Assembly: GCF_001514195.1 (NCBI RefSeq)
Contig: NZ_KQ948735.1
Span: forward strand, 485,413 to 549,412
Direction of reading: 5' to 3'
Length of the DNA: 64,000 nt
Origin: Streptomyces griseorubiginosus
GTDB taxonomy: Bacteria; Actinomycetota; Actinomycetes; Streptomycetales; Streptomycetaceae
Part shown: positions 15,894-23,514 of the stretch, one piece after another
How the letters are laid out: every line of letters begins with the position of its first letter
Numbering within the stretch: position 1 is the stretch's first letter
Translations under genes and position numbers: made by a program
The notes under the pieces: generated by a model
Database searches by the model: none
The model's input: only the letters and a program-made list of their open reading frames with translations
What the model was told of the DNA's origin: nothing

Positions 15894-17588
15894 GTGGGCG
15901 GAGTGGGCTCGCGGGACACTCGGGAACGGCCGGACGTCGCCGTCGTCGCGGCGGCCCGGGACGGGGACCGGCAGGCCGCGGAACAACTCGTGGGGGACTG
16001 CCTGCCGTTGGTCTACAACATCGTCGGACGGGCACTGCACGGGCACGGCGACGTCGACGACGTGGTCCAGGAGACGATGGTGCGGGTCCTGGACGGCCTG
16101 CCCGGACTCGAACGACCGGACCGGTTCCGGTCGTGGCTCGTGGCCATCACCGTGCGGCAGATCCGTGACCGGTGGCGCGCCGGGCGCACCTGGCTCACGT
16201 CGGACCCCTTGGAGGACCCGGGCGCGGGGGAGGCGCAGCCCGACTTCGCCGACCTGGCCATTCTTCGGCTCGCCCTCTCGGGCCAGCGGCGCGAGGCGGT
16301 CGAGGCGACCCGCTGGCTGGAGGACGAGGAGCGCGAGGTGCTCGCGCTGTGGTGGATGGAGAGCGCCGGCGAACTGACCCGCGGCGAGCTCTCGGCGGCC
16401 TGCGGCCTCACGCCGAGCCACGCCGCGGTCCGGGTCCAACGCGTCAAGGAACGACTGGAGACGGCGCGCGCCGTCGTACGGGCCGTGACGGCCTCGCCGC
16501 GCTGCCCGGACCTGGCTCCTGTGCTCGGCTCCTGGGACGGACGGCCCTCCGGGCTGTGGCGCAAGCGGCTGGCGCGCCATGTCCGGGACTGTCCGCGGTG
16601 CCTGCGCAGCGCGTCCGACCTGATACCGGCGGAGGGGCTGCTGGCAGGCCTCGCGCTGGTGCCCGTGCCCATCGGTCTGGCCGGCCTGGTACTGGCCCGG
16701 ACGGCGGTGGCGGGGTCGGCCGGGGCGGGGGCCGGGGCGGGCATCCGTACGGCCGCCCGTGGAGGCCGTACGACTGCCCGTGGGGGCCGTACGACTGCCC
16801 GTGGGGGCCGTACGACTGCCCGTGGGGGCCGTACGACTGCCCGTGGGGGCCGTACGGCTGCCCGTGCGAGCCGTACGGCGCGGACCACCGGCCGGCTCGC
16901 CGCCAAGCCCGTGACGGCGGCCGCCGCGACCGCCGTCACGCTCGCGGTCGCCGGAGCGGCCTGGTACGCCGCCACCGGATCGCACGAACCGGGCCCGCGG
17001 CACGCTGCCGCGGCCGCGCTGTCGCCCGGCACCTCGTCCGAGCAGCCGTCCGCGCGCACCCCCGCCCCACGGACCGCGACCCCGACCCCGACTCCGCCCC
17101 GGACGCATGCGCCTGCGCCGAAGGCGGCCTCCGTGACGGCCGCCGAGCCGCGCTTCACGGGGCGGCACGCCCTGCGGTCGGTCGACCGGCCCGGGGACTA
17201 CGCGAGCCAGTCCGACCGGCTGGGCATCCTGGGACCGGTCGGCGCCACCAGCTCCGAGGCCGCTCGGCAGGCGGCGACCTTCACGTTCGTGCCCGGTCTG
17301 GCCGACCCCCACTGCTACTCGCTCAAGGACGCCGCCGGCAGGTATGTGCGCCACTACGCCTTCCGCATCCGGCTGGACACCGACGACGCCTCCGCTCTCT
17401 TCCGCAAGGACGCCACGTTCTGCCCCCGTGCCGGTTCCACGCCCGGGTCGGTCTCCCTGGAGTCGTACAACTACCCGGGCCGCTATCTGCGCCACCGCGA
17501 CGACCTCCAGCTGTGGCTCGACCCCGCGCAGGACACGGCCGCGTACCGGGCCAGCCGCTCCTTCGTCCTCGCGGCGCCCTGGTCCTGA
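15894..17588 (+). CDS. membrane-anchored ECF sigma factor with AbfB-like sugar-binding ectodomain
   Basis: This encodes 564 residues from a GTG at 15894 (GAGGGG upstream). Residues ~20-90 are sigma region 2 (DVDDVVQETMVRVLDGL) and ~135-190 are region 4 (EEREVLALWW ... THAAVRVQRVK-like). A zinc-finger-like H-x3-C-x2-C (His 229, Cys 233, Cys 236) follows, as in anti-sigma factors. Then come a hydrophobic stretch (~256-278), six Arg-rich 7-residue repeats, a transmembrane helix (~339-358), a Pro/Thr-rich spacer and, from about 420 to the end, an AbfB-type beta-trefoil (RSVDRPGDYASQSD..., FRKDATFCPR..., SVSLESYNYPGRYLRHR). Sensor, anchor and sigma factor are thus in one chain; release by proteolysis would be needed to act on DNA. 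The ligand is unknown; AbfB domains bind arabinofuranose side chains. Confidence 0.85.
   Translation: MGGVGSRDTRERPDVAVVAAARDGDRQAAEQLVGDCLPLVYNIVGRALHGHGDVDDVVQETMVRVLDGLPGLERPDRFRSWLVAITVRQIRDRWRAGRTWLTSDPLEDPGAGEAQPDFADLAILRLALSGQRREAVEATRWLEDEEREVLALWWMESAGELTRGELSAACGLTPSHAAVRVQRVKERLETARAVVRAVTASPRCPDLAPVLGSWDGRPSGLWRKRLARHVRDCPRCLRSASDLIPAEGLLAGLALVPVPIGLAGLVLARTAVAGSAGAGAGAGIRTAARGGRTTARGGRTTARGGRTTARGGRTTARGGRTAARASRTARTTGRLAAKPVTAAAATAVTLAVAGAAWYAATGSHEPGPRHAAAAALSPGTSSEQPSARTPAPRTATPTPTPPRTHAPAPKAASVTAAEPRFTGRHALRSVDRPGDYASQSDRLGILGPVGATSSEAARQAATFTFVPGLADPHCYSLKDAAGRYVRHYAFRIRLDTDDASALFRKDATFCPRAGSTPGSVSLESYNYPGRYLRHRDDLQLWLDPAQDTAAYRASRSFVLAAPWS
16746..16871 (+). repeat. six in-frame 21-bp repeats in the sigma factor linker
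   Basis: Six consecutive 21-bp units encode RTAARGG, then RTTARGG four times, then RTAARAS. The four central units are almost identical in DNA. The segment lies between the zinc-finger-like motif and the transmembrane helix and adds a dense positive charge, which fits the cytoplasmic face. Confidence 0.9.
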
Positions 17589-17671
17589 CACCGGGACCGT
17601 GAGGAGGTCCGATCCCGCCCGGTGCAGCAGAATTGGCGGTATGTCGTTTTTGTCTCTCATGGGAGGCGCTC

Positions 17672-18100
17672 GTGAAGGATCTCAAGTTCGAGCAGAAGAG
17701 TTCGCTGTCACGTATCGAGGCGGCTGACCGCCTGGCCGCGCTTGCCGCTGCGCTGCGAGACGGCGGGGAGGCCGAGCTGAAGCTCGGCTCCGGAACCACG
17801 CTGGGCCTGCGGATCCCCGACGACCTGCGCACCGAGCTGGAGATCGAGATCGGTGACGGCGAGGTCGAGCTGGAGATCGAGTTCAAGTGGTCGACCACAT
17901 CGGGCCGGGCACCCCGGACCACGCCGTCGCAGCCGGGCGCCACCGCGGAGAAACCCGCGAGCGCCACCGCGGAGAAGCCCGCGAGCGCCACCGCGCAGAA
18001 GCCCGCAAGCGCCACCGCGGAGAAACCCGCGAGGAAGAAGAGCGTGCCCGCCAAGTCCGGTCGGAGCGGTACCGGCACCAGGAGGGCCAGGAGCGGCTGA
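17672..18100 (+). CDS. amphi-Trp domain protein with a repetitive Ala/Lys tail
   Basis: This encodes 142 residues from a GTG at 17672, five bases after GGGAGG; an in-frame extension further upstream has no ribosome site. Residues 1-72 match the amphi-Trp domain (KDLKFEQKSSLSRIEAADRLA...ELKLGS...LRIPDDLRTELEIEIGDGEVELEIEFKW), a small cytoplasmic fold whose role is not settled. The tail consists of four 8-residue ATAEKPAS repeats and ends in a basic KKSVPAKSGRS...TRRARSG stretch that could bind nucleic acid. It converges on a glutamine amidotransferase gene with an 18-bp gap. Confidence 0.82.
   Translation: MKDLKFEQKSSLSRIEAADRLAALAAALRDGGEAELKLGSGTTLGLRIPDDLRTELEIEIGDGEVELEIEFKWSTTSGRAPRTTPSQPGATAEKPASATAEKPASATAQKPASATAEKPARKKSVPAKSGRSGTGTRRARSG
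17939..18034 (+). repeat. four in-frame 24-bp repeats in the amphi-Trp gene
   Basis: Four consecutive 24-bp units encode ATAEKPAS, ATAEKPAS, ATAQKPAS and ATAEKPAR. They form a flexible, lysine-bearing tail after the folded domain. Confidence 0.88.
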
Positions 18101-18118
18101 CGGGCAACCGCTGTCGCG

Positions 18119-18955
18119 TCACACCGGTTCCGGGACGAACGGGTGCAGTTCGTCCATGCCGTCCTGGATGACGCCGTACGTGCTCTCCGGTACCTCGTTC
18201 CAGGCGCCGGGCAGGTCGCCAAGGGGTTCGGACACGACGAGGCGGGTGTCGTCGGAGACCTCTTCCAGGAACGCGGCGTCCGGGTGCAGCTTGCGCAGGG
18301 TGTCCACGCGGGTGCTGTAGAACAACGACCGCGACCGGCCCAGGCTCGAGTAGCGGAAGGCCCACACGCGTTCGCCGTCGGTCACGCCGATCGTCATCTG
18401 GAGCGGGAACTCCACACCGTGCGCGCGGCCGACGCGCTCCACCGCGCCCACCATCCGGGCCACGGCCTCCGGCGGGTTGCGGTCGAGGCCGAAGGTGAGT
18501 GCCAGGTAGAACATCACCTCCGAGTCCGTCGTGCCCTCGATGTCCGCGTACAGCTCGGGGGAGACCAGCAGGGTCAGTTCGCGGCGCAGGAGGTGGAAGT
18601 CGGCGATGGCGCCGTTGTGCATCCACATCCAGCGGCCGTGCCGGAACGGGTGGCAGTTCGTCTGCTGCACCGCCGTGCCGGTCGTCGCCCTGATGTGGGC
18701 GAAGAACAGCGGTGAGCGGACGTGATCCGCGAGCTCCCTCAGGTTGCGGTTGTTCCACGCGGGGCCCACGTCGGTGAACAGGGCCGGGGTGCCGATGCTC
18801 TCCTGCGCGTACCAGCCGACGCCGAAGCCGTCACCGTTCGTCGTCTCGACGCCCAGTCTCGAGTGGAGGCTCTGGTCGATGAGCGAGTGCGCCGGTTTGT
18901 ACAGGATGGTGTCGAGGAGCAGGGGCGTTCCCGAGTAAGCGAGCCATCGGCACAT
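18119..18955 (-). CDS. class II glutamine amidotransferase (EgtC-like)
   Basis: This encodes 278 residues starting MCRWLAYSG, so Cys 2 is the N-terminal nucleophile after Met removal. Other Ntn-hydrolase signatures follow: TNGDGFGVGWY, AHIRATTGT, NCHPFRHGRWMWMHNGAI and GTTDSEVMF. The length and pattern match stand-alone class II amidotransferases related to EgtC of ergothioneine synthesis, but no egt genes are nearby, so the amide substrate is unknown. It lies 178 bp downstream of the alpha-galactosidase gene on the same strand. No signal peptide; cytoplasmic. Confidence 0.88.
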   Translation of the reverse strand: MCRWLAYSGTPLLLDTILYKPAHSLIDQSLHSRLGVETTNGDGFGVGWYAQESIGTPALFTDVGPAWNNRNLRELADHVRSPLFFAHIRATTGTAVQQTNCHPFRHGRWMWMHNGAIADFHLLRRELTLLVSPELYADIEGTTDSEVMFYLALTFGLDRNPPEAVARMVGAVERVGRAHGVEFPLQMTIGVTDGERVWAFRYSSLGRSRSLFYSTRVDTLRKLHPDAAFLEEVSDDTRLVVSEPLGDLPGAWNEVPESTYGVIQDGMDELHPFVPEPV

Positions 18956-19133
18956 GAACGATCACCTGTGTTCCTGCCCGCGTCCGCGGCCGGAGGTCCT
19001 GGTTCTGGTCCGGTCCCATTTTCGCCTTCCCCCCGGCGCGGCGCCACGCGGAGGGTTCGGACCCAGGTTCACCTCGCCGGGCTCGACGCGGGCCTTCCCC
19101 GGTCGGGCGGCGCCGTGGGAACAGCTTGGGCCG

Positions 19134-21392
19134 TCACGGCCTGTTCAGTCGGAGGAGGGCGGCCGTGTCGGGGCGGGGGAGGTGGACGGTGAGGAGGGCT
19201 CGGGCCGGGTCCCATTGCGTGGTGCAGTCGGAGGTCGTCGGGTAGAGGACCACCGGAGCCGGGGCGCTGCCCCGCAGGTGGGGGAGGGGGATGGTGAGGT
19301 CGGTGGGGGCGGGTCCGCCGCCGGGCGGCTCCCTGCGCCATACGGTGAGCAGCGTGCCGGCGTCGGTGTGCAGGCCCTGGGCGATCCAGGAGTCCTCCCA
19401 GCCCGGCAGACCGAGGGGCCAGAAGGGGTGGGCGTCCTGGATCTCCCGCCGGATGTCCCGGTAGACGGAGATCGCCGAGCGGACGAGGGCGAACTGTTCG
19501 GCGCTCATGAGGTTGAGGAAGCCGGAGAGGTGGATACGGCCCAGCAGCGCGCCGGTGAGGGTGAAGGCGACCTCGTCCGGGCTGAAGTGCGGCTGCGGGT
19601 AGGCCCATACCGCCGCCTGTTCCGGTGTCACGGCGGTCGGTGCCGCCGCGGCGATCGGCGGGTAGCGCAGGAAGTCCTGCTGGTCGCTGGTGGACTGCAC
19701 CTGGGCCAGGGCCAACTGTGCGTAGTCCATGCGCAGTCCGCCGGACCCGCAGTTCTCCACGACCAGACCGGGGTGCCGGTCCAGGATCGAGGCCAGCCAG
19801 TCGAGATGCGCGCGGTGGTGTCCCAGCAGGCCCGCCCCCGGGCTCTCGGGGCCGTTCTCCGTACCGGGGCCGATGTTGATGTTGTAGTCGAGTTTGAGGT
19901 AGCCGACTCCCCAGTCGTCGACCAGCCGGTCCACCACTTCGTCGAGGTGGGCCCGCGCGGCCGGGTGGCGCAGATCGAGGTGGTGCCGCCCGTGCTCGGT
20001 GACGCGCAGCCCCCCGCGCCGGAAGAACGCCTCGTCGGGCAGGGCACGGGCGAGCGGACTGCGGACGCCGACGACCTCCGGTTCGAGCCAGAGCCCCGGT
20101 GTCATCCCGTGACTGCTGATCGTGTCGAGGAGCTTCGGCAGACCGCCCGGGAAACGGTTCGGCGCGGGCTCCCACGCTCCCACGGCGTCCCACCAGCCCT
20201 GCGCGTCGTCGTCGTACCAGCCGGCGTCGATGACGAACACCTCCGCGCCGGCGGCGGCCGCGGACTCGATCAGGGGCAGCAGCCGCTCGGTGGTGGGGTC
20301 ACCCATGAGGGTGTTCATGTAGTCGTTGTAGATCACCGGCAGCGCGCGCAGGTCGGGGTGGTCGCGGCGGATGCTCCGCCGGTAGTCCGTCAGGGCCCCG
20401 AAGGCGGCGTCCAGGCCACCGGTCTCCGCCCGGACGAGGACGGCCGGCACGGTGGTGAACTCCTGGCCGGGGGCGAGGGTGTGCTGCCACTGGTGGTGGG
20501 CGTCGTCCGGGCCGAACAGGGCGACGTACGCGGCGCCTTCGCGCTCACCGGTCTCGAAGCGCCAGCCGGCGCTGGACTCGATCTGCCACAGCCAGGCGCG
20601 GCCGTGCGGGTCGGTCAGCGCGGCGACGGGCAGGTGGCGGCCGGTGGACCAACTGCCCTGCGAGTACCGCTCGAAGCAGCCGCGGCCCTCGTGACCGTGG
20701 GCGGACCTGCTCAACGGGACGACCTGGTCGCGGAAGGGCGCCTGACGCCAACGGCATTCCGCGAGCCAGTCGTTGTCCGCCCAGTGCAGGGTGAGGCCGT
20801 CGAGGGCGCCTTCGGCGACACCGCCGAGGGTCAGAGTGCTGACGCTCTCCAGCCGGACCGGCGCGCTGCCCTCGTTGACCAGCCGCACCCGGGCCCGGAG
20901 AAAACCGGCGGGGGTGGGGCGGGTTCGCGTGGAGGTGGAGGGGCCTTGCGGGGGAGCGGAGGGGTCTTCTGAGTGGGCCAACTGCGTTACGCCCCCCGGC
21001 GCCTGACCAGCCCGCCCCGCACCACCGGCCGAACCCGCCCCCGCAAAGCCCGCCCCGCCCGAGCCCCCCGCCCCCGTCTCCAGCAGAACCTCAGCCACCA
21101 GCCCGGTCACCGCATCCGTCAGCCGGATCGTCGTGCGCTCCCCGCCGCCCGCCGACGCGACCGTCTCGTGGTCGCGGTAGACCAGCCGCTCGCCGATGGC
21201 CGTCTCGATGAAACGCTCGCCCGACCACAGGCGCCCGTGTCCGGTCGCCGTGATCTCCACCAGGGGGACGAGACAGGCCGTGTCCTGGCCGGGTCCGCCC
21301 AGTCTCACCGAGCCGGTGGTGTCCACGACGGCATGCAGTCCGAGTTCCGGGCACGCCCAGATACGGGATCGCTCGGCAACGGCAGCGGTCAA
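19134..21392 (-). CDS. GH36 alpha-galactosidase
   Basis: This encodes 752 residues, the full bacterial GH36 length. The start is a TTG at 21392 preceded by AAGGGGA. The N-terminal beta-sandwich is followed by the TIM barrel with YLKLDYNINIGPG, where Asp 502 is the nucleophile, and SGGLRMDYAQ...STSDQQD, where Asp 570 is the acid/base. WYDDDAQGWWDAVGAW and GLWLEPEVV are further family landmarks. There is no signal peptide, so it acts inside the cell on imported alpha-galactosides such as melibiose or raffinose. A Gly/Ala/Pro-rich low-complexity insertion sits near residues 120-160. Two LacI-type palindromes upstream suggest sugar-responsive repression. Confidence 0.92.
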   Translation of the reverse strand: MTAAVAERSRIWACPELGLHAVVDTTGSVRLGGPGQDTACLVPLVEITATGHGRLWSGERFIETAIGERLVYRDHETVASAGGGERTTIRLTDAVTGLVAEVLLETGAGGSGGAGFAGAGSAGGAGRAGQAPGGVTQLAHSEDPSAPPQGPSTSTRTRPTPAGFLRARVRLVNEGSAPVRLESVSTLTLGGVAEGALDGLTLHWADNDWLAECRWRQAPFRDQVVPLSRSAHGHEGRGCFERYSQGSWSTGRHLPVAALTDPHGRAWLWQIESSAGWRFETGEREGAAYVALFGPDDAHHQWQHTLAPGQEFTTVPAVLVRAETGGLDAAFGALTDYRRSIRRDHPDLRALPVIYNDYMNTLMGDPTTERLLPLIESAAAAGAEVFVIDAGWYDDDAQGWWDAVGAWEPAPNRFPGGLPKLLDTISSHGMTPGLWLEPEVVGVRSPLARALPDEAFFRRGGLRVTEHGRHHLDLRHPAARAHLDEVVDRLVDDWGVGYLKLDYNINIGPGTENGPESPGAGLLGHHRAHLDWLASILDRHPGLVVENCGSGGLRMDYAQLALAQVQSTSDQQDFLRYPPIAAAAPTAVTPEQAAVWAYPQPHFSPDEVAFTLTGALLGRIHLSGFLNLMSAEQFALVRSAISVYRDIRREIQDAHPFWPLGLPGWEDSWIAQGLHTDAGTLLTVWRREPPGGGPAPTDLTIPLPHLRGSAPAPVVLYPTTSDCTTQWDPARALLTVHLPRPDTAALLRLNRP

Positions 21393-21461
21393 CGTGATTC
21401 CCCTTCCGGGACGGTTCGGCTCCGCGAGGCTCGGCGTTCACGGTCGCAAGACCGACCCCAA

Positions 21462-21501
21462 TGTGACCGCTCACAATCCTGGCATGCAAGTGACCGGTCA
21501 C
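21462..21501 (-). promoter_or_regulatory. two LacI-type operator palindromes upstream of the alpha-galactosidase
   Basis: TGTGACCGCTCACA (21462-21475) and GTGACCGGTCAC (21490-21501) both have the central CG and flanking symmetry of LacI-family sites (TGnGAnCGnTCnCA), with centres 27 bp apart. They lie 70-110 bp before the alpha-galactosidase start, over a TTGCAT that could be the -35 box on the minus strand. No LacI-type gene is in the window, so the repressor would be encoded elsewhere. Confidence 0.6.
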
Positions 21502-21687
21502 ACAACACCCCGGCCCCTGAGATGAAGATCGTCGCCCGCTCCCGCGATGGGGGCATAAGTCTCGATCGCCCCCGATTCAACCCCCGACCACCGTCCCACC
21601 CCGCCCGGCCCCGCCAGAGCATGTCACGTGATTCATGACCGTCAAGGGTCTTGCCCCCGAAGGGGCCGTCATGCGAGTGTCCGGGCG

Positions 21688-21703
21688 ATGGTTACGTAAC
21701 CAT
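21688..21703. promoter_or_regulatory. perfect 16-bp palindrome upstream of the endoglucanase
   Basis: ATGGTTACGTAACCAT is its own reverse complement over all 16 bases and has a central CG, like many sugar-responsive repressor sites. It lies 114 bp before the endoglucanase start and differs from the two palindromes on the alpha-galactosidase side, so the two genes may answer to different repressors. Confidence 0.6.
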
Positions 21704-21817
21704 GGCCGGTTTGCGCGGATCTGGGGCGTTCGTTCACGGACTCTCCGGCTCGTCAATGGCTCGGCTCAGGTGGCGAACCCGCACCCCGCACAAGCATTTC
21801 CCGTCACTGGAGACGAC

Positions 21818-23296
21818 ATGACCGAGACCCGGACGAGGTCGAGAAGACTGGCCAGTGTGCTCATGGCCGGCTTCGGCGCGACACTCATGTTGCTGACCGC
21901 CCCCGCCCTCACCCAGCCGGCCACCGCCGCCCCGGCCGCCCAGCCCGCCTCGGTCAAGCCCGCTCCGAAGGGCGGCACCAGCGACTTCCGCGGCGTCAAC
22001 TGGGCGGACCCGCGGGACAACTACGCCAGTGACGCCGTGGTGCCCAGCGGCCTGAAGGTGACCGACAGCTACCGCACCGTGTACCGCACCACGGAGAAGA
22101 TGGTGCGCGGCTTCCGGAAGAACCTGGGCGCCAACACACTGCGCCTGCCGATCAACCCGGCGAGCGTGGGCACCACTTGGTGGAAGTCGTACCGGGCGAC
22201 GATCGACGCGGCCACGGCCCAGGGCGACAAGGTCATCGTCAGCTACTGGGAGGCCGACACCAGCAAGGACGGCCTGGTCGACGACCCGGCCACCTGGAAC
22301 ACCATGTGGGACACCGTGGTGCGGGCGTACCGGAACAACCCGCGGGTCTACTTCGAGCCCATGAACGAGCCGCACGGCTACACCCTGGACCAGTGGGTCT
22401 CCGTCACCAGCGGCTGGCTGGCCCGGCACAAGGACGTCCCGCGCGGCCGGGTCGTGATCAGCGGTACCGGCTACAACGACAACGTCACCGGTGTCGGCGC
22501 GGCCCGCGCCCTGAAGGGGACGCTGCTGTCGCTGCACTTCTACGGCTACTGGGCCAGCCACACCACGCAGGCGGACTGGACCGCCGACCTGGAGGCCCGG
22601 ATCGGCGCGTACGCCGGGCGGACCGTCATCGACGAGGCCGGCTCACCGATGACCATCGGCCTCAACTACGGCGCCTGGAACGGCAACGTGTACACCTCCT
22701 ACCTGGCGGCCGTGGCCAACACCGCCCGCAGCAAGGGCATGGGCCTGGTGTACTGGCCGGGACTGCGGTTCGGGGACGCCTACTCGATCGAGTCGCTGGA
22801 CGCCGACGGCAACCTGGTGGACAACAGCGCCACCGGAGTCGCGCTGCTGCGCTGGGGCTACGGCTTCGGCAAGACGCCGCCCGTGAACGACCTGCCGCCC
22901 GCGCCGCCCGGTGAGGTCCTGCGCGGAGTCGGCTCCAACCGCTGCGTCGACGTGCCCGGCTTCAGCACCACCAACAACACCCAGCTCGACCTGTGGGACT
23001 GCAACGGCGGCGGCAACCAGACCTGGAACTGGGACGCGAACAAGCAACTCACCGTCTACGGCAACAAGTGCATGACGCTGGGCGGGACCGGAGCCTCGGC
23101 GGGCGACCCCGTGGTCATCTCCGACTGCACCGGCGCGGCGGCCCAGCAGTGGAACGTCAACGCGGACCTCTCGGTGACCAGCGTCGCCAACCCGGCGCTC
23201 TGCCTGGACGCGGCCGGAGCGGGCACCGGCAACGGCACCTCGGTCGACGTCTGGTACTGCAACGGCGGCAGCAACCAGCAGTGGACCAGGAGCTGA
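21818..23296 (+). CDS. secreted GH5 endoglucanase with ricin-type lectin domain
   Basis: This encodes 492 residues. The ATG at 21818 (GGAG upstream) opens on a Sec signal ending near residue 40. Residues ~50-355 form a GH5 barrel: FRGVNWADP, LRLPINP, YFEPMNEPHGY with acid/base Glu 184, LHFYGYW, and VIDEAG with nucleophile Glu 273. A proline-rich linker (NDLPPAPPGE) leads to a ~125-residue ricin B-type beta-trefoil with CVDVPG, NQTWNW, QQWNV, CLDAAG and NQQWTRS. The enzyme is exported, likely to cut beta-glucan or related polysaccharide. The lectin would hold it on substrate. A perfect palindrome upstream and a strong hairpin downstream bound the unit. Confidence 0.9.
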   Translation: MTETRTRSRRLASVLMAGFGATLMLLTAPALTQPATAAPAAQPASVKPAPKGGTSDFRGVNWADPRDNYASDAVVPSGLKVTDSYRTVYRTTEKMVRGFRKNLGANTLRLPINPASVGTTWWKSYRATIDAATAQGDKVIVSYWEADTSKDGLVDDPATWNTMWDTVVRAYRNNPRVYFEPMNEPHGYTLDQWVSVTSGWLARHKDVPRGRVVISGTGYNDNVTGVGAARALKGTLLSLHFYGYWASHTTQADWTADLEARIGAYAGRTVIDEAGSPMTIGLNYGAWNGNVYTSYLAAVANTARSKGMGLVYWPGLRFGDAYSIESLDADGNLVDNSATGVALLRWGYGFGKTPPVNDLPPAPPGEVLRGVGSNRCVDVPGFSTTNNTQLDLWDCNGGGNQTWNWDANKQLTVYGNKCMTLGGTGASAGDPVVISDCTGAAAQQWNVNADLSVTSVANPALCLDAAGAGTGNGTSVDVWYCNGGSNQQWTRS

Positions 23297-23342
23297 CCCC
23301 GGCACCGTCCGTCGGCCTCGACGGCTGATCCCGCCCCCCACC

Positions 23343-23380
23343 CGTACGGGCCTCGCGAGCACCTTCGCGAGGCCCGTACG
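23343..23380 (+). terminator. 16-bp perfect hairpin after the endoglucanase
   Basis: The arms CGTACGGGCCTCGCGA (23343-23358) and TCGCGAGGCCCGTACG (23365-23380) pair perfectly around a 6-base loop, 46 bp after the stop. There is no T-run, as is common for Streptomyces terminators. Confidence 0.85.
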
Positions 23381-23514
23381 CGCGACTCCCCGCATGCTCC
23401 CGGCGTGCGATCCCTTTCTTTGTCACAGCTTGATCAGGCGTAGCTCCTCGCTTGGGCTCGCCATGGGGGTGGGCTGCCTACGCTTGGCCGACTTCGGGGC
23501 CAGGAGGGGTTTTG

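Larger units (their letters stand above)
21393..21817. other. 425-bp divergent intergenic region between two glycosidase genes
   Basis: This separates the alpha-galactosidase (minus) from the endoglucanase (plus). It holds two LacI-type palindromes near the alpha-galactosidase and one perfect 16-bp palindrome nearer the endoglucanase, each described separately. No gene is supported. Confidence 0.6.

Noticed and set aside
18954..20972. Long plus-strand frame opposite the alpha-galactosidase
   Set aside because: Shadow frame; the minus strand carries all GH36 catalytic motifs.
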